From positions 56,908-120,907 of the forward strand of contig NBIV01000278.1 of assembly GCA_003194525.1 (NCBI GenBank): a stretch of DNA of 64,000 nucleotides. Reading direction: 5' to 3'. The notes under the pieces are model-generated. The model searched no databases and was not told where the DNA came from. It worked only from the letters and a program-made list of their open reading frames with translations. Source of the DNA: Gracilariopsis chorda (lineage: Eukaryota > Rhodophyta > Florideophyceae > Gracilariales > Gracilariaceae). Both the position numbers and the translations under genes were made by a program. This document shows, piece after piece, positions 11,566-22,392 of the stretch (within the stretch, counting starts at the first letter, position 1; every line of letters starts with the position of its first letter).

Positions 11566-12339
11566 GGTTCCTACGGGACTAGAACCAAAAGAAAAGCAAC
11601 AAAAGCAACTATGTAGATGCAAAATGTAGTGATATCCACGCAATGTATTGAAGCCGAAAGAGGGATTTCAAGGCTTCTGTTACACAAAGAACCAGAAAAA
11701 CTGGAGCGGAGAAGAATCTCAAACACTCAACAGCGAAAACGTCAGCGGAGACCGTGTAACCAAGTCTACTACGCTTGTCGAGACGCATCTCGTACGCGAT
11801 CACAGGCAGAGTTCGGGTACTCAATGCCCGGAGTATACTCACAGGACGTACTGATACGAGCCTGGACATAAATAAAACTTCTTAAGACGGGCGCACTGGC
11901 AGGAGATACTATCCCCGCTACCCTAGAGGTCCGAATCCTCTGGTCCCTGGTAACTCTCTCCAGGTGAGATGCGGTTTCTGCGACCAATCCTGCTCTGCGC
12001 ACTTCAGAGCCAGGGGCTTTACAATCCGTACCAGACGTCCAAGGGAGGCTAGTAGCTGACGCGATAAGCTTTCACCAGTTAACCCCTTCTAGTCGCTTGC
12101 CGGAAAATAGCGTGGTCTTCCTTGTGCGCTGAAGCAAAGAAGCAGGGATCGGAACAGGCGCAGTTCGGCTTACTAGAGAAGGTGTCTCTGAACGCTTTGC
12201 CTACTTTCACCACTGCCACTCGAGTTCCATAAGAATCGCTCGCTCGCCACGCAACGCGTACCTGCGCGAAAAAAAAACCAGTCTTCCTAGAATCCAAAGA
12301 GATATTAATAGAGCGCGACGTATGCAAAAAGTCGACGCT
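11566..12339 (-). other. Untranslated leader of B1 with conserved structured core
   Basis: There is no coding signal. The core at 11888-12101 is homologous to those of families A, C and D. Hairpins: GCTCTG/CAGAGC around loop cgcactt (11992-12010) and CCTGG/CCAGG (11946-11964). The first differs from the C copy at 63776-63794 by a compensatory base-pair change. Confidence 0.7.
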
Positions 12340-12353
12340 CTGGGCCCATAACC
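12340..12353 (-). other. Primer-binding site of B1
   Basis: On the minus strand GGTTATGGGCCCAG follows the LTR with no gap. It is the same initiator-tRNA anticodon-arm complement as in the other families. Confidence 0.85.
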
Positions 12354-13085
12354 TGTTGCAATGCACGCGGGTTATGAAAACAAAAGGGAAGAAATAACGG
12401 GAGGAAGAAGAAACAAGAAAATAAAACAAGGAAGGTTGTCAGCCTTAGTCGACCAGTTTACTCGACAGCAGGCAAAGCCAATCTACATACACCCTACCGC
12501 ACACACTCACCGTCGTCGCAGCAAGCGACGGCGGTGGTTGCACCATTACACTACACGTTATTCGTGTGTGCAGGTGTACACGAAAAGCGCGCACAATCTA
12601 GAGGGTCACAATTTCAAATAACTAAATCAATCAATGTGGCATATCCATTGCCAGTTCCTTGATCTGGAACCAGCTCTAGAAAGTCAACAATTACCATCCT
12701 GGCACTCCAACCCCTCCGCGCAGCCCACAAACGCACATTGTCCCAAATCACCCAATACAGCTCCCATTCGCATCTTCGGCATTGCAGCACAACCGTCTAC
12801 TGCGCGCACACTTGGACCAACCACATTGCTCTACTTGTGCATATCCGCAATCCAGTACGATACAATCCATAACACTTGTACGGTATACAATGCATATAGC
12901 ATTTTGCAGTAGCCAATCATATTGCCATTTCACGTTGGGTTTGAGCAGAGGCGCATATGCGCTTTTGGAGCGAGGGGCTCCAAAAGTGCCCATCGTCCCC
13001 TGAAGGTTTGGTTTTGGACCAAGCTGACACCTTCTGTGGGGGTTGGCCAGGCACTCGACCACTTGTAGAGTTCAACACTTCAACA
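12354..13085 (-). repeat. 5' LTR of B1
   Basis: It runs from TGTTGCAATGCACGCG next to the PBS to ACTTCAACA at 13085. The CCAAT box is at 12913-12917 and the palindrome GCGCATATGCGC at 12951-12962. A perfect 10 bp inverted repeat with a 5-base loop (12962-12986) sits next to the palindrome. Its outer end is joined exactly to B internal sequence gaaactcg. Confidence 0.92.
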
Positions 13086-16000
13086 GAAACTCGAACCATC
13101 ATGCTTGCCGACAACACTGAAGTATGTGCAACACAGCGGGGTGACATAGTATTGCCATTTGAGTACGCAAACCTACGATTGACTGATGTCCTGTTCGTTC
13201 CAGAACTGGAATACAATTTGGTGTCCATAGGATGCTTGGCGGACAAGGGCATTGAATCTTTCTTTCGCTCAAGTGAAGTTTGTCTCACCTTGGACAATGG
13301 GTTTGTAGTCGGCAGTGGCCATCGCCATCGACGCTCGGGGTTGTACACCTTAGCCGATCCGATTTTGCAAGGTACCAAACCGACCCCACCCTCGTCGCCA
13401 ACTAGTGGAGATCATTGCATGAAGACATCGGAGTCCAGTATTGCTAATCTATGGCATCGGCGACTTGCCCACATCAATGCACGCGACCTCCAGTCAGTTT
13501 ACAAACATGCTGAAGAGGTGCCGAAGATGTCGGGAATGGAGGAGATATGCCGCCCGTGTATGCTGGTAAGGCGCATAAACTTCCGTTCCCTGGCAAACAC
13601 GACCGAGCATCAGCCTTAAGTGAGGTGGTACACTCCGATATACTAGGACCCCTTGTACCTTCATTCCCACAGAGGTTTCAATATGCCTCTACCTTCCTTG
13701 ACGAGCATTGAAGGTATGCACTCTTAGGCTTCATGACCCATAAAAGTGAAATTGCTGTTATATTCGATGCAGCTGAGCACAAGTTCCAGCAGCTTGGAGG
13801 AGCGGCCATTGCCAAAGTGCACTCGGATAATGCCCAGGATTATATTGCGTTGCAGCTGAACCCTTCCAACAATCTTCAAGACACTTCTTTCTCTCCTCCG
13901 TATACTCCGGAACACAATGCAATAGCCGAGCGCATCAATCGCACTATGGAGGAAGCTGCTCGAGCTTTGCTCATACAGGCAAGTCTCCCAGAGTGCTTGT
14001 GGCCATACGCATTAAAGCACATCATACATGTTCGCAATAGGGTTTATCACTCAGCAACAGGAAGCAGCCGTTACCTTTTGATGACTGGTTCAAAACCATC
14101 CCTGAAGCATGTCAAAGTGTTTGGGTGTGCTGCGTTCGTGCTTAAGATGAAACCGGATACCAAGTTCGAGTCTCGTGCACTTGAGGGAGTGTACTTGCAG
14201 ACTCTTGAGCATGGTGTGTATGATGTTTTAGTCATCCCAAGTTCCCTGGGGCACCATTTCTGGAACATGTTATGAGTGATGAAGGTGCATCAGATGATAC
14301 TTATGAATGCACAGATCACTCTGAAATCGATACTGAGAGTGGTAGTATGGTTTCTGTGGACACCCCATTCGACATTCAGAGTGATACGGAACATATTGAA
14401 TCCACTCCTATACCAACGGCACAGAGCATTGAAAGCGGTACCGATCATCCAGATGATAGCGAGCATACTTCTGGTGACGATTCGGACCCAGACAATTGTG
14501 GTGAGCATGCCCCAAGTGCTAGTCAACATACTTTGGACACTGATGTCTTACCGGAATCTGAACCAGAAACACGCTATCCTCGCCGTACACGACGTGCACC
14601 AGCTAAGTGGTGGTACATGGCCGGTAGTGCAACGTCACAAATGGATATTACTACCAGTGATGAACCTACTCTGGGCGAAGCACTGTCTGCCACACCACTT
14701 GAGCAGAGCCTTTGGAAGAGTGCCATCGATGAAGAACTGACATCTCTGGAGGAGAAGAACACTTGGGAGGAGGATGAATCACCTGCCTCTCAGCTTCTTC
14801 CTACTCATGTCATTTTAAACGTAAAGCGCGATGCCAAAGGATCGGTTGATAGACTCAAGGCTAGGGTTGTGGCTGGTGGCAATCACCAGACATACGGGCA
14901 GAACTACATGGAGACATATGCGCCAGTAGTGCCATTTAGCCTGGTCCGCATGTTCCTGTATGTCGCACTTTTTCTTCAGATGTATGTGGCTCAAGTAGAT
15001 GTGAAGACTGCATTCCTCAACGGTGAGCTTAAAGAAGACGTGTGGGTGATGTCGCCGCGTGGTGTTCCCGGTCTGACCACAAAGTGCTATAAGTTACTCA
15101 AGGCTATGTACGGTTTGAAACAGGCTCATCTAGCATGGCACACCAAGTTCAAAGCAGACATGAAGAGGTTGGGTTTTGAGGAACTACCCAGCGCAACGTG
15201 CGTATTCGAGCGAAAGGTTGGAGATGGCATGTATGCCTACATACTCGTATATGTGGACGACATTCCAGTGTTCACGCCAACGCTGGAGCAACGGACTACG
15301 GTGTTGGAGGAGCTCAAAACACTCTATGACCTCCGCATTGAGAACCGAATCACTCTGTACCTTGGCGTGGAGCTGTCATGGAAGATAGGTACAGCCGGAC
15401 AACTCCTTGGTGTCAAGCTGGGACAGTCGCTGTATATTGAAAGTATACTTCGACGATTTGGTCTCCAGGACGCTAAGCCAGTAACTAGCCCTATGGTGGA
15501 GTGCTTCTTCATATCTCTAGCAATGGAGGAGGACAAATCACCAATGGATGTGCAGTTGTACCAGCAGATGATCGGGTCTCTGCTGTACTTGGCACTACGT
15601 ACTAGATTGGATATACTTGCACCGGTTCTCATCCTGGCTCGTTTTCAGAGTGCTCCTACCGCTTGGTGTCACAAAGCTGTGAAGCTTGTGCTCAGGTACC
15701 TGTGTGGAACGCGACAGCATGGGCTATGCTACAGGCCTGGATCGCTAGATCTGCATGGTTTTGTGGACTCTGACTACGCTGGAGATACTACGAGTCGGAA
15801 GTCGATGTCCGGGTATATCGTTAAACATGGGTCAGCAACCTGCTGGTATGGTGGTAGAAAACAAGCGTCAGTTGCGCTATCATCTGGCGAGGTGGAGTAC
15901 TATGCTCTGACTTTGGCTGCACAGGAAGTGGTATGGGTTGCTCGTGTGCTACGGGAATGCGGCTTCGACATGAAACCTTTGGTTCCTCTACACTCTGACA

Positions 16001-16236
16001 ACCAGTGCGCACTGGAGGGGGCTGGTGGTGAAAGATGTCCTTCTAGTCGTGCTAAGCACATTGATGTAAAGGTTCACTTTATCCGAGATCTCATAAGAGA
16101 CAATGTGATTAGTGTTCAATACGTCCCAAGTGAGCTGAATGATGCCGATTTACTCACCAAGCCATTGGGAGGTATGAGTGTTAATGCAATTCTCAAACGG
16201 CTTGGTCTTGGACAGGAACTCGAGGAGGAGTGTTGA
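13086..16236 (+). pseudogene. B2 pol, 5'-truncated and frameshifted
   Basis: Open segments are 13086-13619 (after-protease and pre-integrase), 13733-14275 (integrase core) and 14272-16236. The last is a 654-codon open frame from ATG 14272 with an acidic linker, reverse transcriptase and complete RNase H ending ELEEEC. In the polymerase motif the metal-binding YVDD is intact and followed by IPVF. Lesions shared with B1 and B3 are a one-base loss near 13566, TGA at 13709-13711 and a frame-changing deletion near 14240. The 654-codon segment could be translated only if it had its own start signal. Confidence 0.9.
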
Positions 16237-16925
16237 AGTGTTGAACTCTACAAGTGGTCGAGTGCCGTGCCAACCCCCACAGAAGGTGTCAGCTTGGTCC
16301 AAAACCAAACCTTCAGGGGACGATGGGCACTCTTGGAGCCCCTCGCTCCAAAAGCGCATATGCGCCTCTGCTCAAACCCAACGTGAAATGGCAATTTGAT
16401 TGGCTACTGCAAAATGCTATATACATTGTATACCGTACAAGTGTTATGGAGTGTATGGTACTGGATTGCGGATATGCACAAGTAGAGCAATGTGGTTGGT
16501 CCAAGTGTGCGCGCAGTAGACGGTTGTGCTGCGATGCCGAAGATGCGAATGGGAGCTGTATTGGGTGATTTTGGACAATGTGCGTTTGTGGGCTGCGCGG
16601 AGGGGTTGGAGTGCCAGGATGGTAATTGTTGATTTTTTAGAGCTGGTTCCATATCAAGGAACTGGCAATGGATATGCCACATTGATTGATTTAGTTATTT
16701 GAAATTGTGACCCTCTAGATTGTGCCCGCTTTTCGTGTACACCAGCACACACGAATAACGTGTAGTGTAATGGTGCAACCACCGCCGTCGCTTGCTGCGA
16801 CGACGGTGAGTGTGTGCGGTAGGGTATATGTAGATTGGCTTTGCCTGCTGTCGAGTAAACTGGTCGACTAAGGCTGACAACCTTCCTTGTTTTATTTTCT
16901 CGTTTCTTCTTCCTCCCGTTGTTTC
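16231..16925 (+). repeat. 3' LTR of B2, 3'-truncated by A2
   Basis: It starts TGTTGAAGTGTTGAAC after GAGGAGGAG and is intact up to CCTCCCGTTGTTTC, where an A LTR begins. About 38 bp of U5 end are missing. The missing part is not found on the far side of A2. Confidence 0.9.
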
Positions 16926-17686
16926 TGTTGGCAGTAATACCTGTGCTGTCACTGAAAACCAAATGTTCCGGGGAGCATGGGCTGTTTTAGAGGGTACCTC
17001 TGCGAAAGCGCATATGCGCGTGTGCGCGAACCCAACGTGAAACTGGCTTCTGATTGGCTACTGCAAATGTACATATGCAACGTGGACCGTACAAGTGGTA
17101 TGGCATAACTGGATCGTTTGGACACACCCACGTGTCCAGCTACTACAGTGGTCACAGTGTACGTTGTGTACAGGGGATACTGGTGAAGTGGTTGACACCT
17201 GGTACAAGTGGTACAGCAGTGGTTGGTACAATGGTAAGGTGCGCATGCACTGTCAACAGGTTTACACATGCACGGGTATATTGATGACGTGGGTGTTGTG
17301 TGCATTGCCACATGATGACATGGCACTAACACCACAGGTTACGTGCCGACTTACCGTGATGTGTTGGCATGTGCTGGCGTGTGTTGGAGTCGTGAATTTG
17401 TGCCTTGTCATGGTCATGTGTATGCACGTAACTATTACAGAACATTGGTGCGTTGGTGTGCGTTGATGTAATGAGGTTGTGCTGAGCTGGCTATGTCATG
17501 TTAGACGATGATTGGTAGTATTGAGTGTCCCTGCTTAGTGGTTTAGGTTTTACTTGTAGTTGGTGTTCCCGCGCAATTCGAGTTTAGAGTGGTATATATG
17601 ATGTGTCTGAAGGACGTCCAAGTAAATCCAAGCTAGAGCTGGCGAACTTCCCTTCCATCGCCTCAACTTCCTTTCAACTTTCAACA
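16926..17686 (+). repeat. 5' LTR of A2 (761 bp)
   Basis: The termini are TGTTGGCAGTA and CTTTCAACA. It carries one copy of the 18 bp repeat acttaccgtgacgtgttg that is doubled in the 779 bp copies. Confidence 0.93.
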
Positions 17687-18905
17687 GGTTATGGGCCCAG
17701 CCCCGCTGACCGCAGCTGCTATCCCTTTCCGTATCGTTCGTCTGTCGCCGCTCTCCCTCACCGCCGTTCATCCGTTTCGCTGTTGTTGCCTCTTTCGTCG
17801 TTGCGTCGGGTGTCTTGATCCCATTGTTGGTCGGTGTTGGTCATTCTCCTTTGGTTTGCGTTCCTCCCTGAGGGCGTTAGGGTGGTAGTGGTTCGATGTT
17901 TACTTCCTATCGTTGTTGAGTTGGGCCTCCGTTGTTGCCCGTGTTGTCGATCGCTATCTACTTTGTGTATGACACTCCCTCTATCTTGTGTTTTGGGATC
18001 CCCGAGTCGTTTGTTGGGTCGTATCCGTGAGGTCGAGTCGGTCTAGTTTCGAAGTCTGGGCTCCGTGATCGTGTGCTCAGCAGTTGTTTGTTTTTCGTGT
18101 TTCTTAATCATCATCTGGTGTCCAGTGCGAAGAGCGGTTGATCGGGGTTACTTTGGGTGAGTCCAGGTATCCGGGGACGTGAGCCTGGCGACTTGAACCA
18201 AAGTGGGTGTACTGTCGAGCGGCTTCCCACCGGTCCATTTGGACAGATAACGGTGACGGTCGTTAAGACCTGGTAAGTTCAGCGGGTGCATCTGTGGACG
18301 GGGTGCCGTGGCGTGCTGCGCTGGTGCGGGTGATTGAATTATTTGTTTTGATCCTGACTGCGTGTCCGGATTCTTGGGCTGTTGCGAAGGTATTCCATAA
18401 CGAGCTTTTGATCCGTGCATCTGACCGTTGGGCGTTTGTGCGGGGAGGCGACGTGGCGTAGGCTTAACTCCTTCTTAGGATCAGGCCGCGTGTGACCTTA
18501 AGTGGTTGCGCGTTAGCAGCGTACTTTGGTTGCCATAGTATCTTCAGTTTCGAGGTCGCGCAAGTTCTTGCAAGAGGCCAGAAAGGGTTATACTTGGTGA
18601 AGGCATATCTTGGGTCATTAACCATCCTCTGGAAGCCTCGTAGAGAGCGACGCATCTTCTCCTTAGACGTAGGAGAGGGAAGACAGAAGAAGACGTCTTG
18701 TACCCGGAGCATCTCCGGGGGCCAGGGGTCCAACACCCTAGGGTACCGGAGGTAGTTTCTCCCGTCAGTGCGCCCGAATTTGAAGTTTTGTTGTTGTTGC
18801 TGTCGTTGTTTTTGTTGTTATTGTTGTCTTTGTTGCCATTTTTGTACTACTTAAGTGCCGTAGGTCTTTCATCGCACCTGTGCTGTGTGTTGACATCTAC
18901 CAAGC
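17687..18905 (+). other. PBS and untranslated leader of A2
   Basis: The PBS GGTTATGGGCCCAGC (17687-17701) matches initiator tRNA-Met over 15 bases. The remaining 1.2 kb has no start-to-stop ORF that resembles a protein. The conserved leader core is at 18568-18776, with hairpins TCTCCT/AGGAGA (18658-18676) and CCCGGAG/CTCCGGG (18703-18719). A TTG-rich tract occupies 18785-18840 upstream of the gag ATG. Confidence 0.75.
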
Positions 18906-21900
18906 ATGGATTCATTCGGTGGCATCAAGATTGAAAAGTTGGGCGAGGATAACTTCCATGTATGGAAGCAAAAGGTTGAGTTGCTGCTTGCACTCAAGGA
19001 CCTCGATGACCATCTTGAATCAACCTGGCCTACGGACGATGACGAGTTGTCAGCATGGAAGAAGAAAGACGCCAAGGCCAGGGCTGTTATTGGTCTCAGC
19101 ATCAGTGATGAGCATTTGGACCATGTGAGAGATACCGAGAATGCTGCGGAAATGTGGAAAGCCATTTGCGATGTGTTCCAGCGTAAAACGCTGCTCAACC
19201 GAATCAATGCAAGACGTGCCTTCTACACAGCCAAGATGCGAGATGATGAGAAAATGTTACACTTTGTCAATCGTGTTCGTCATCTTGCATCGGATCTGAA
19301 GAGCATGGACGTAGTGGATGAGGAAGAAGAAATCGCTATGGCAATCCTATGTGGGCTACCAGACCGCTTCCGACACCTCATTGTCGCTATTGACACCACG
19401 ATTGGTGATCGTAAACTCGATTTAGAGTTTGTGAAGAGTCGTTTGCTGCAAGAGGAACAGCAAATGAACGATCGTGCCAAGGAGGAGTCCGGAAGTGACA
19501 CGGCTTTGGTCGGTGCGCAGTCACGAAAGAAGTCCATGGTGTGCTACTACTGTGGTAAGAAGGGGCATATCCAGAGAAACTGTTTCAAGAGACAACTTGA
19601 CGAAGCTAACAAAGAGCAGAGTGCTGCCGCAAACCCAGCTGTGCAGACCGATCTCGGAAACGGGAAACGAGGGTGTGACAGTGACTCTGACTTTGTTTGT
19701 CTCATTGCGACAGGTTCTGTGGAAGAAAGTATCAGTGAAGTAACTGGATCATTGACTCTGGTGCCACCGCCCATATGGCGTATGACGAGTCCATGTTTGA
19801 CGTTTATAGCAAAAGAGAGTCTGCCGGTGTGAGTATCGGCAATGACTCGAAGCTGGAGTCTCTTGGTCATGGCAGTGTCCACCTCGATCTCGCTGTTGAA
19901 GGGCGTAAGAGCAAGTGCCGGTTGGGTGAAGTAGTGCACGTACCGACTTTAAGGTATCATCTGCTTTCATTATCTGCGATGTGTTACCTGGGTGCGCGAG
20001 TGGTGTTTGACAAAATCAAAGTATGTGTATACAAAGGCAACACCATGATCGCCCAGGGCCGTCGCATCAAAGGACTGTACTACCTATGTACCGCGATTGA
20101 AGTACCAGAAGACATGGAAAACGCACTTGTGACTAACCTGTCACTATGGCATGCTCAAATGGCTCATGTGAATGTGGATGGTATCAAACATATGGCTCGT
20201 AACGGTGTTGTGTTTGTTGAAAGTTGAAAGGAAGTTGAGGAGATGGAAGGGAAGTTCGCCAGCTCTGGCTTGGATTTACTTGGAGGTCCTTCAGGCACAT
20301 CTTATATACCACTCTAAACTCGAATTGCGCGGGAACACCAACTACAAGTAAAACCTAAACCACTAAGCAGGGACACTCAATACTACCAATCATCATCTAA
20401 CATGACATAGCCAGCTCAGCACAACCTCATTACACCAACGCACACCAACGCACCAATGTTCTGTAATAGTTACGTGCATACACATGACCATGACAAGGCA
20501 CAAATTCACGACTCCAACACAGGCCAGCACATGCCAACACCTCACGGTAAGTCAACACGTCACGGTAAGTCGGCACGTAACCTGTGGTGTTAGTGCCATG
20601 TCATCATGTGGCAATGCACACAACACCCACGTCATCAATATACCCGTGCATGTGTAAACCTGTTGACAGTGCATGCGCACCTTCCCATTGTACCAACCAC
20701 TGCTGTACCACTTGTACCAGTTGTCAACCACTTCACCAGTATCCCCTGCACACAACGTACACTGTGACCACTGTAGTAGCTGGACACGTGGGTGTGTCCA
20801 ACCGATCCAGTTATGCCATACCACTTGTACGCACCACGTTGCATATGTACATTTGCAGTAGCCAATCAGAAGCCAGTTTCACGTTGGGTTCGCGCAAACG
20901 CGCATATGCGCTTTTGCAGAGGTACCCTCTAAAACAGCCCATGCTCCCCGGAACATTTGGTTTTCAGTGACAGCACAGGTACTACTGCCAACAGTGTCAG
21001 GGCTGAATGTGGACTTGAATCAATCGATGTATGTGTGTGACTCTTGTGTAGTGGGAAAATCTACACGTGCTCCAACTCCCAAGCAAGTGGGGGAACGGGC
21101 TTTGCACCCATTGGACCTAGTGCATTCGGAAATTTGTGGTCCAATCCAAGTAGGTTCCTTGGGAGGTTCACGCTACTTCGTCACATTCATCGATGATCAC
21201 CTCGGTTTTTGCTTCTTGTACATGCTCAAGACCAAGGATGAGGTGTTCCACGTGCTCGTGAAGTGGCTCAAGATGGTTCAAAATCAGAGTGACCGACATG
21301 TGAAAACCATCACCGCACGTAAGTCTGTGCTACATGCGTTACGCACAGACAATGCTGGTGAATATGTGTCAAAGAAGTTTTCACAAGAGCTTGAAAGTCA
21401 CGGTATTGAACATCAGCGAACGGTGCCTTACAATCCACATCAGAATGGTCTGGCCGAACGGTTCAACCGAACACTCATGGACTTGGTGAGATCGATGCTG
21501 CATCACAAGAAACTGCCAAAGAGCTTCTGGGCTGAAGCATTGAACGTTGCAGTGTATGTGCGCAATCGAGTCACATGCAAGGCCCTTCCGAGTGACGTGA
21601 CACCACTCGAGATGTGGAGTGGATATGAACCTGACTTGAGCAATCTGCGTGTGTTTGGTAGCCGGTGCTGGTACAAAGTGGTGGACGACAAGCTGAAGAA
21701 GCTGGAGCAACGTGCCGTGGAGGCGATCTTTATTGGGTACACATCTGGATCGAACGGTTATAAACTGTGGGATGCGCAAAAGAAGAAGGTGTTTGTGTCG
21801 AGCGATGTGAGGTTTGACGAATGTAGTGGTTCAGATCAAGGTACTGACCACGTTGATGATGACGACTATGCTGAGATCGACATCTCGGACAAGCCGAAAT

Positions 21901-22053
21901 CAAACCTCACCTCCACCTCTACCACACCCACCGATGCTGCCCAAGTTGAACCCGCTGCACCAGATACTCCACCAGCAGAAGCTTCAGGCAGTGGCCACGA
22001 TGAGCCCACAGCTGAGACAGAAGTTGAGCCAGACGTACCAGAACCACCACCAA
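18906..22053 (+). pseudogene. gag-protease-integrase of A2, interrupted and truncated
   Basis: Gag opens at ATG 18906 with MDSFGGIKIEK, and the zinc knuckle CYYCGKKGHIQRNC is intact. A 5 bp insertion near 19740, just before the protease motif, shifts the frame. The coding sequence is then split at 20214 by the solo LTR. After 20994 it resumes through the integrase core, with the HSE variant at the first catalytic site (HSD in A5), RTDNAGEY and the Glu of NGLAERF, and stops at the acidic linker. The loss of the first integrase Asp adds to the inactivation. Confidence 0.9.
20215..20993 (-). repeat. Solo LTR of family A inside A2 (779 bp)
   Basis: The complete LTR, TGTTGAAAG to TACTGCCAACA, has no internal region. 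The left flank ends gtgtt and the right begins gtgtc; the uninterrupted homologue reads gtgtc once. That is a 5 bp target duplication with one C to T change, as expected for copia integrase. Left alone it represents an insertion later reduced by LTR-LTR recombination. Confidence 0.92.
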
Positions 22054-22392
22054 ATCACCCAATACAGTTCCCATTCGCATCTTCGGCATTGCAGCACAAC
22101 CGTCTACTGCACGCACACTTGGACCAACCACATAGCTCTACTTGTGCATATCCGCAATCCAGTACCATACACTCCATAACACTTGTACGGTATACAATGC
22201 ATATAGCATTTTGCAGTAGCCAATCATATTGCCATTTCACGTTGGGTTTGAGCAGAGGCGCATATGCGCTTTTGGAGCGAGAGGCTCCAAAAGTGCCCAT
22301 CGTCCCCTGAAGGTTTGGTTTTGGACCAAGCTGACACCTTCTGTGGGGTTTGGCCAGGCACTCGACCACTTGTAGAGTTCAACACTTCAACA
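22054..22392 (-). repeat. Partial family B LTR
   Basis: It is the inverted right-hand part of a B LTR (matching 12740-13085), fused to A2 on its left. Its outer terminus TTCAACA joins B internal sequence at the identical base as at 13085/13086. Confidence 0.9.

Larger units (their letters stand above)
6545..13085 (-). mobile_element. B1: full-length but inactivated family B copia element
   Basis: LTRs of 733 and 732 bp flank a 5.1 kb internal region with PBS, leader, gag-pol and purine tract in the expected order. The flanks (agctgatgg and gaaactcg) show no target-site duplication. The right flank is another B element in opposite orientation, so the copy probably inserted into a relative and was later rearranged. 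Frameshifts and stop codons make it non-autonomous. Confidence 0.9.
13086..16925 (+). mobile_element. B2: 5'-truncated family B element
   Basis: Internal B sequence begins abruptly in the segment just after the protease and runs through pol to a 3' LTR that is cut at 16925 by A2. The same left breakpoint recurs at 22392/22393, so B2 and B3 derive from one rearranged ancestor segment. Confidence 0.9.
16926..22053 (+). mobile_element. A2: 3'-truncated family A element with a nested solo LTR
   Basis: It has a 5' LTR, PBS, 1.2 kb leader and gag through integrase, then breaks at about 22053 in the linker before reverse transcriptase and continues as an inverted piece of B LTR. A short shared CCA at the break suggests microhomology joining. 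A 779 bp A LTR in opposite orientation sits at 20215-20993. Confidence 0.9.

Noticed and set aside
12957..13619. A 220-codon frame that starts inside the B LTR and runs into pol
   Set aside because: The LTR part is antisense LTR sequence fused by rearrangement; only the part after 13085 is real B pol.
16949..17335. A 128-codon frame antisense to the A LTR, conserved in several copies
   Set aside because: There are no recognisable domains. Copy-to-copy conservation is that of the LTR itself, and the frame is shortened in the 254-1001 copy by a deletion.
20967..22310. A 447-codon frame that appears to be an integrase with a new C-terminus
   Set aside because: The start lies in an inserted LTR and the last 85 codons are an antisense B LTR after the A2 break. 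It is a truncated pol, not a new fusion gene.
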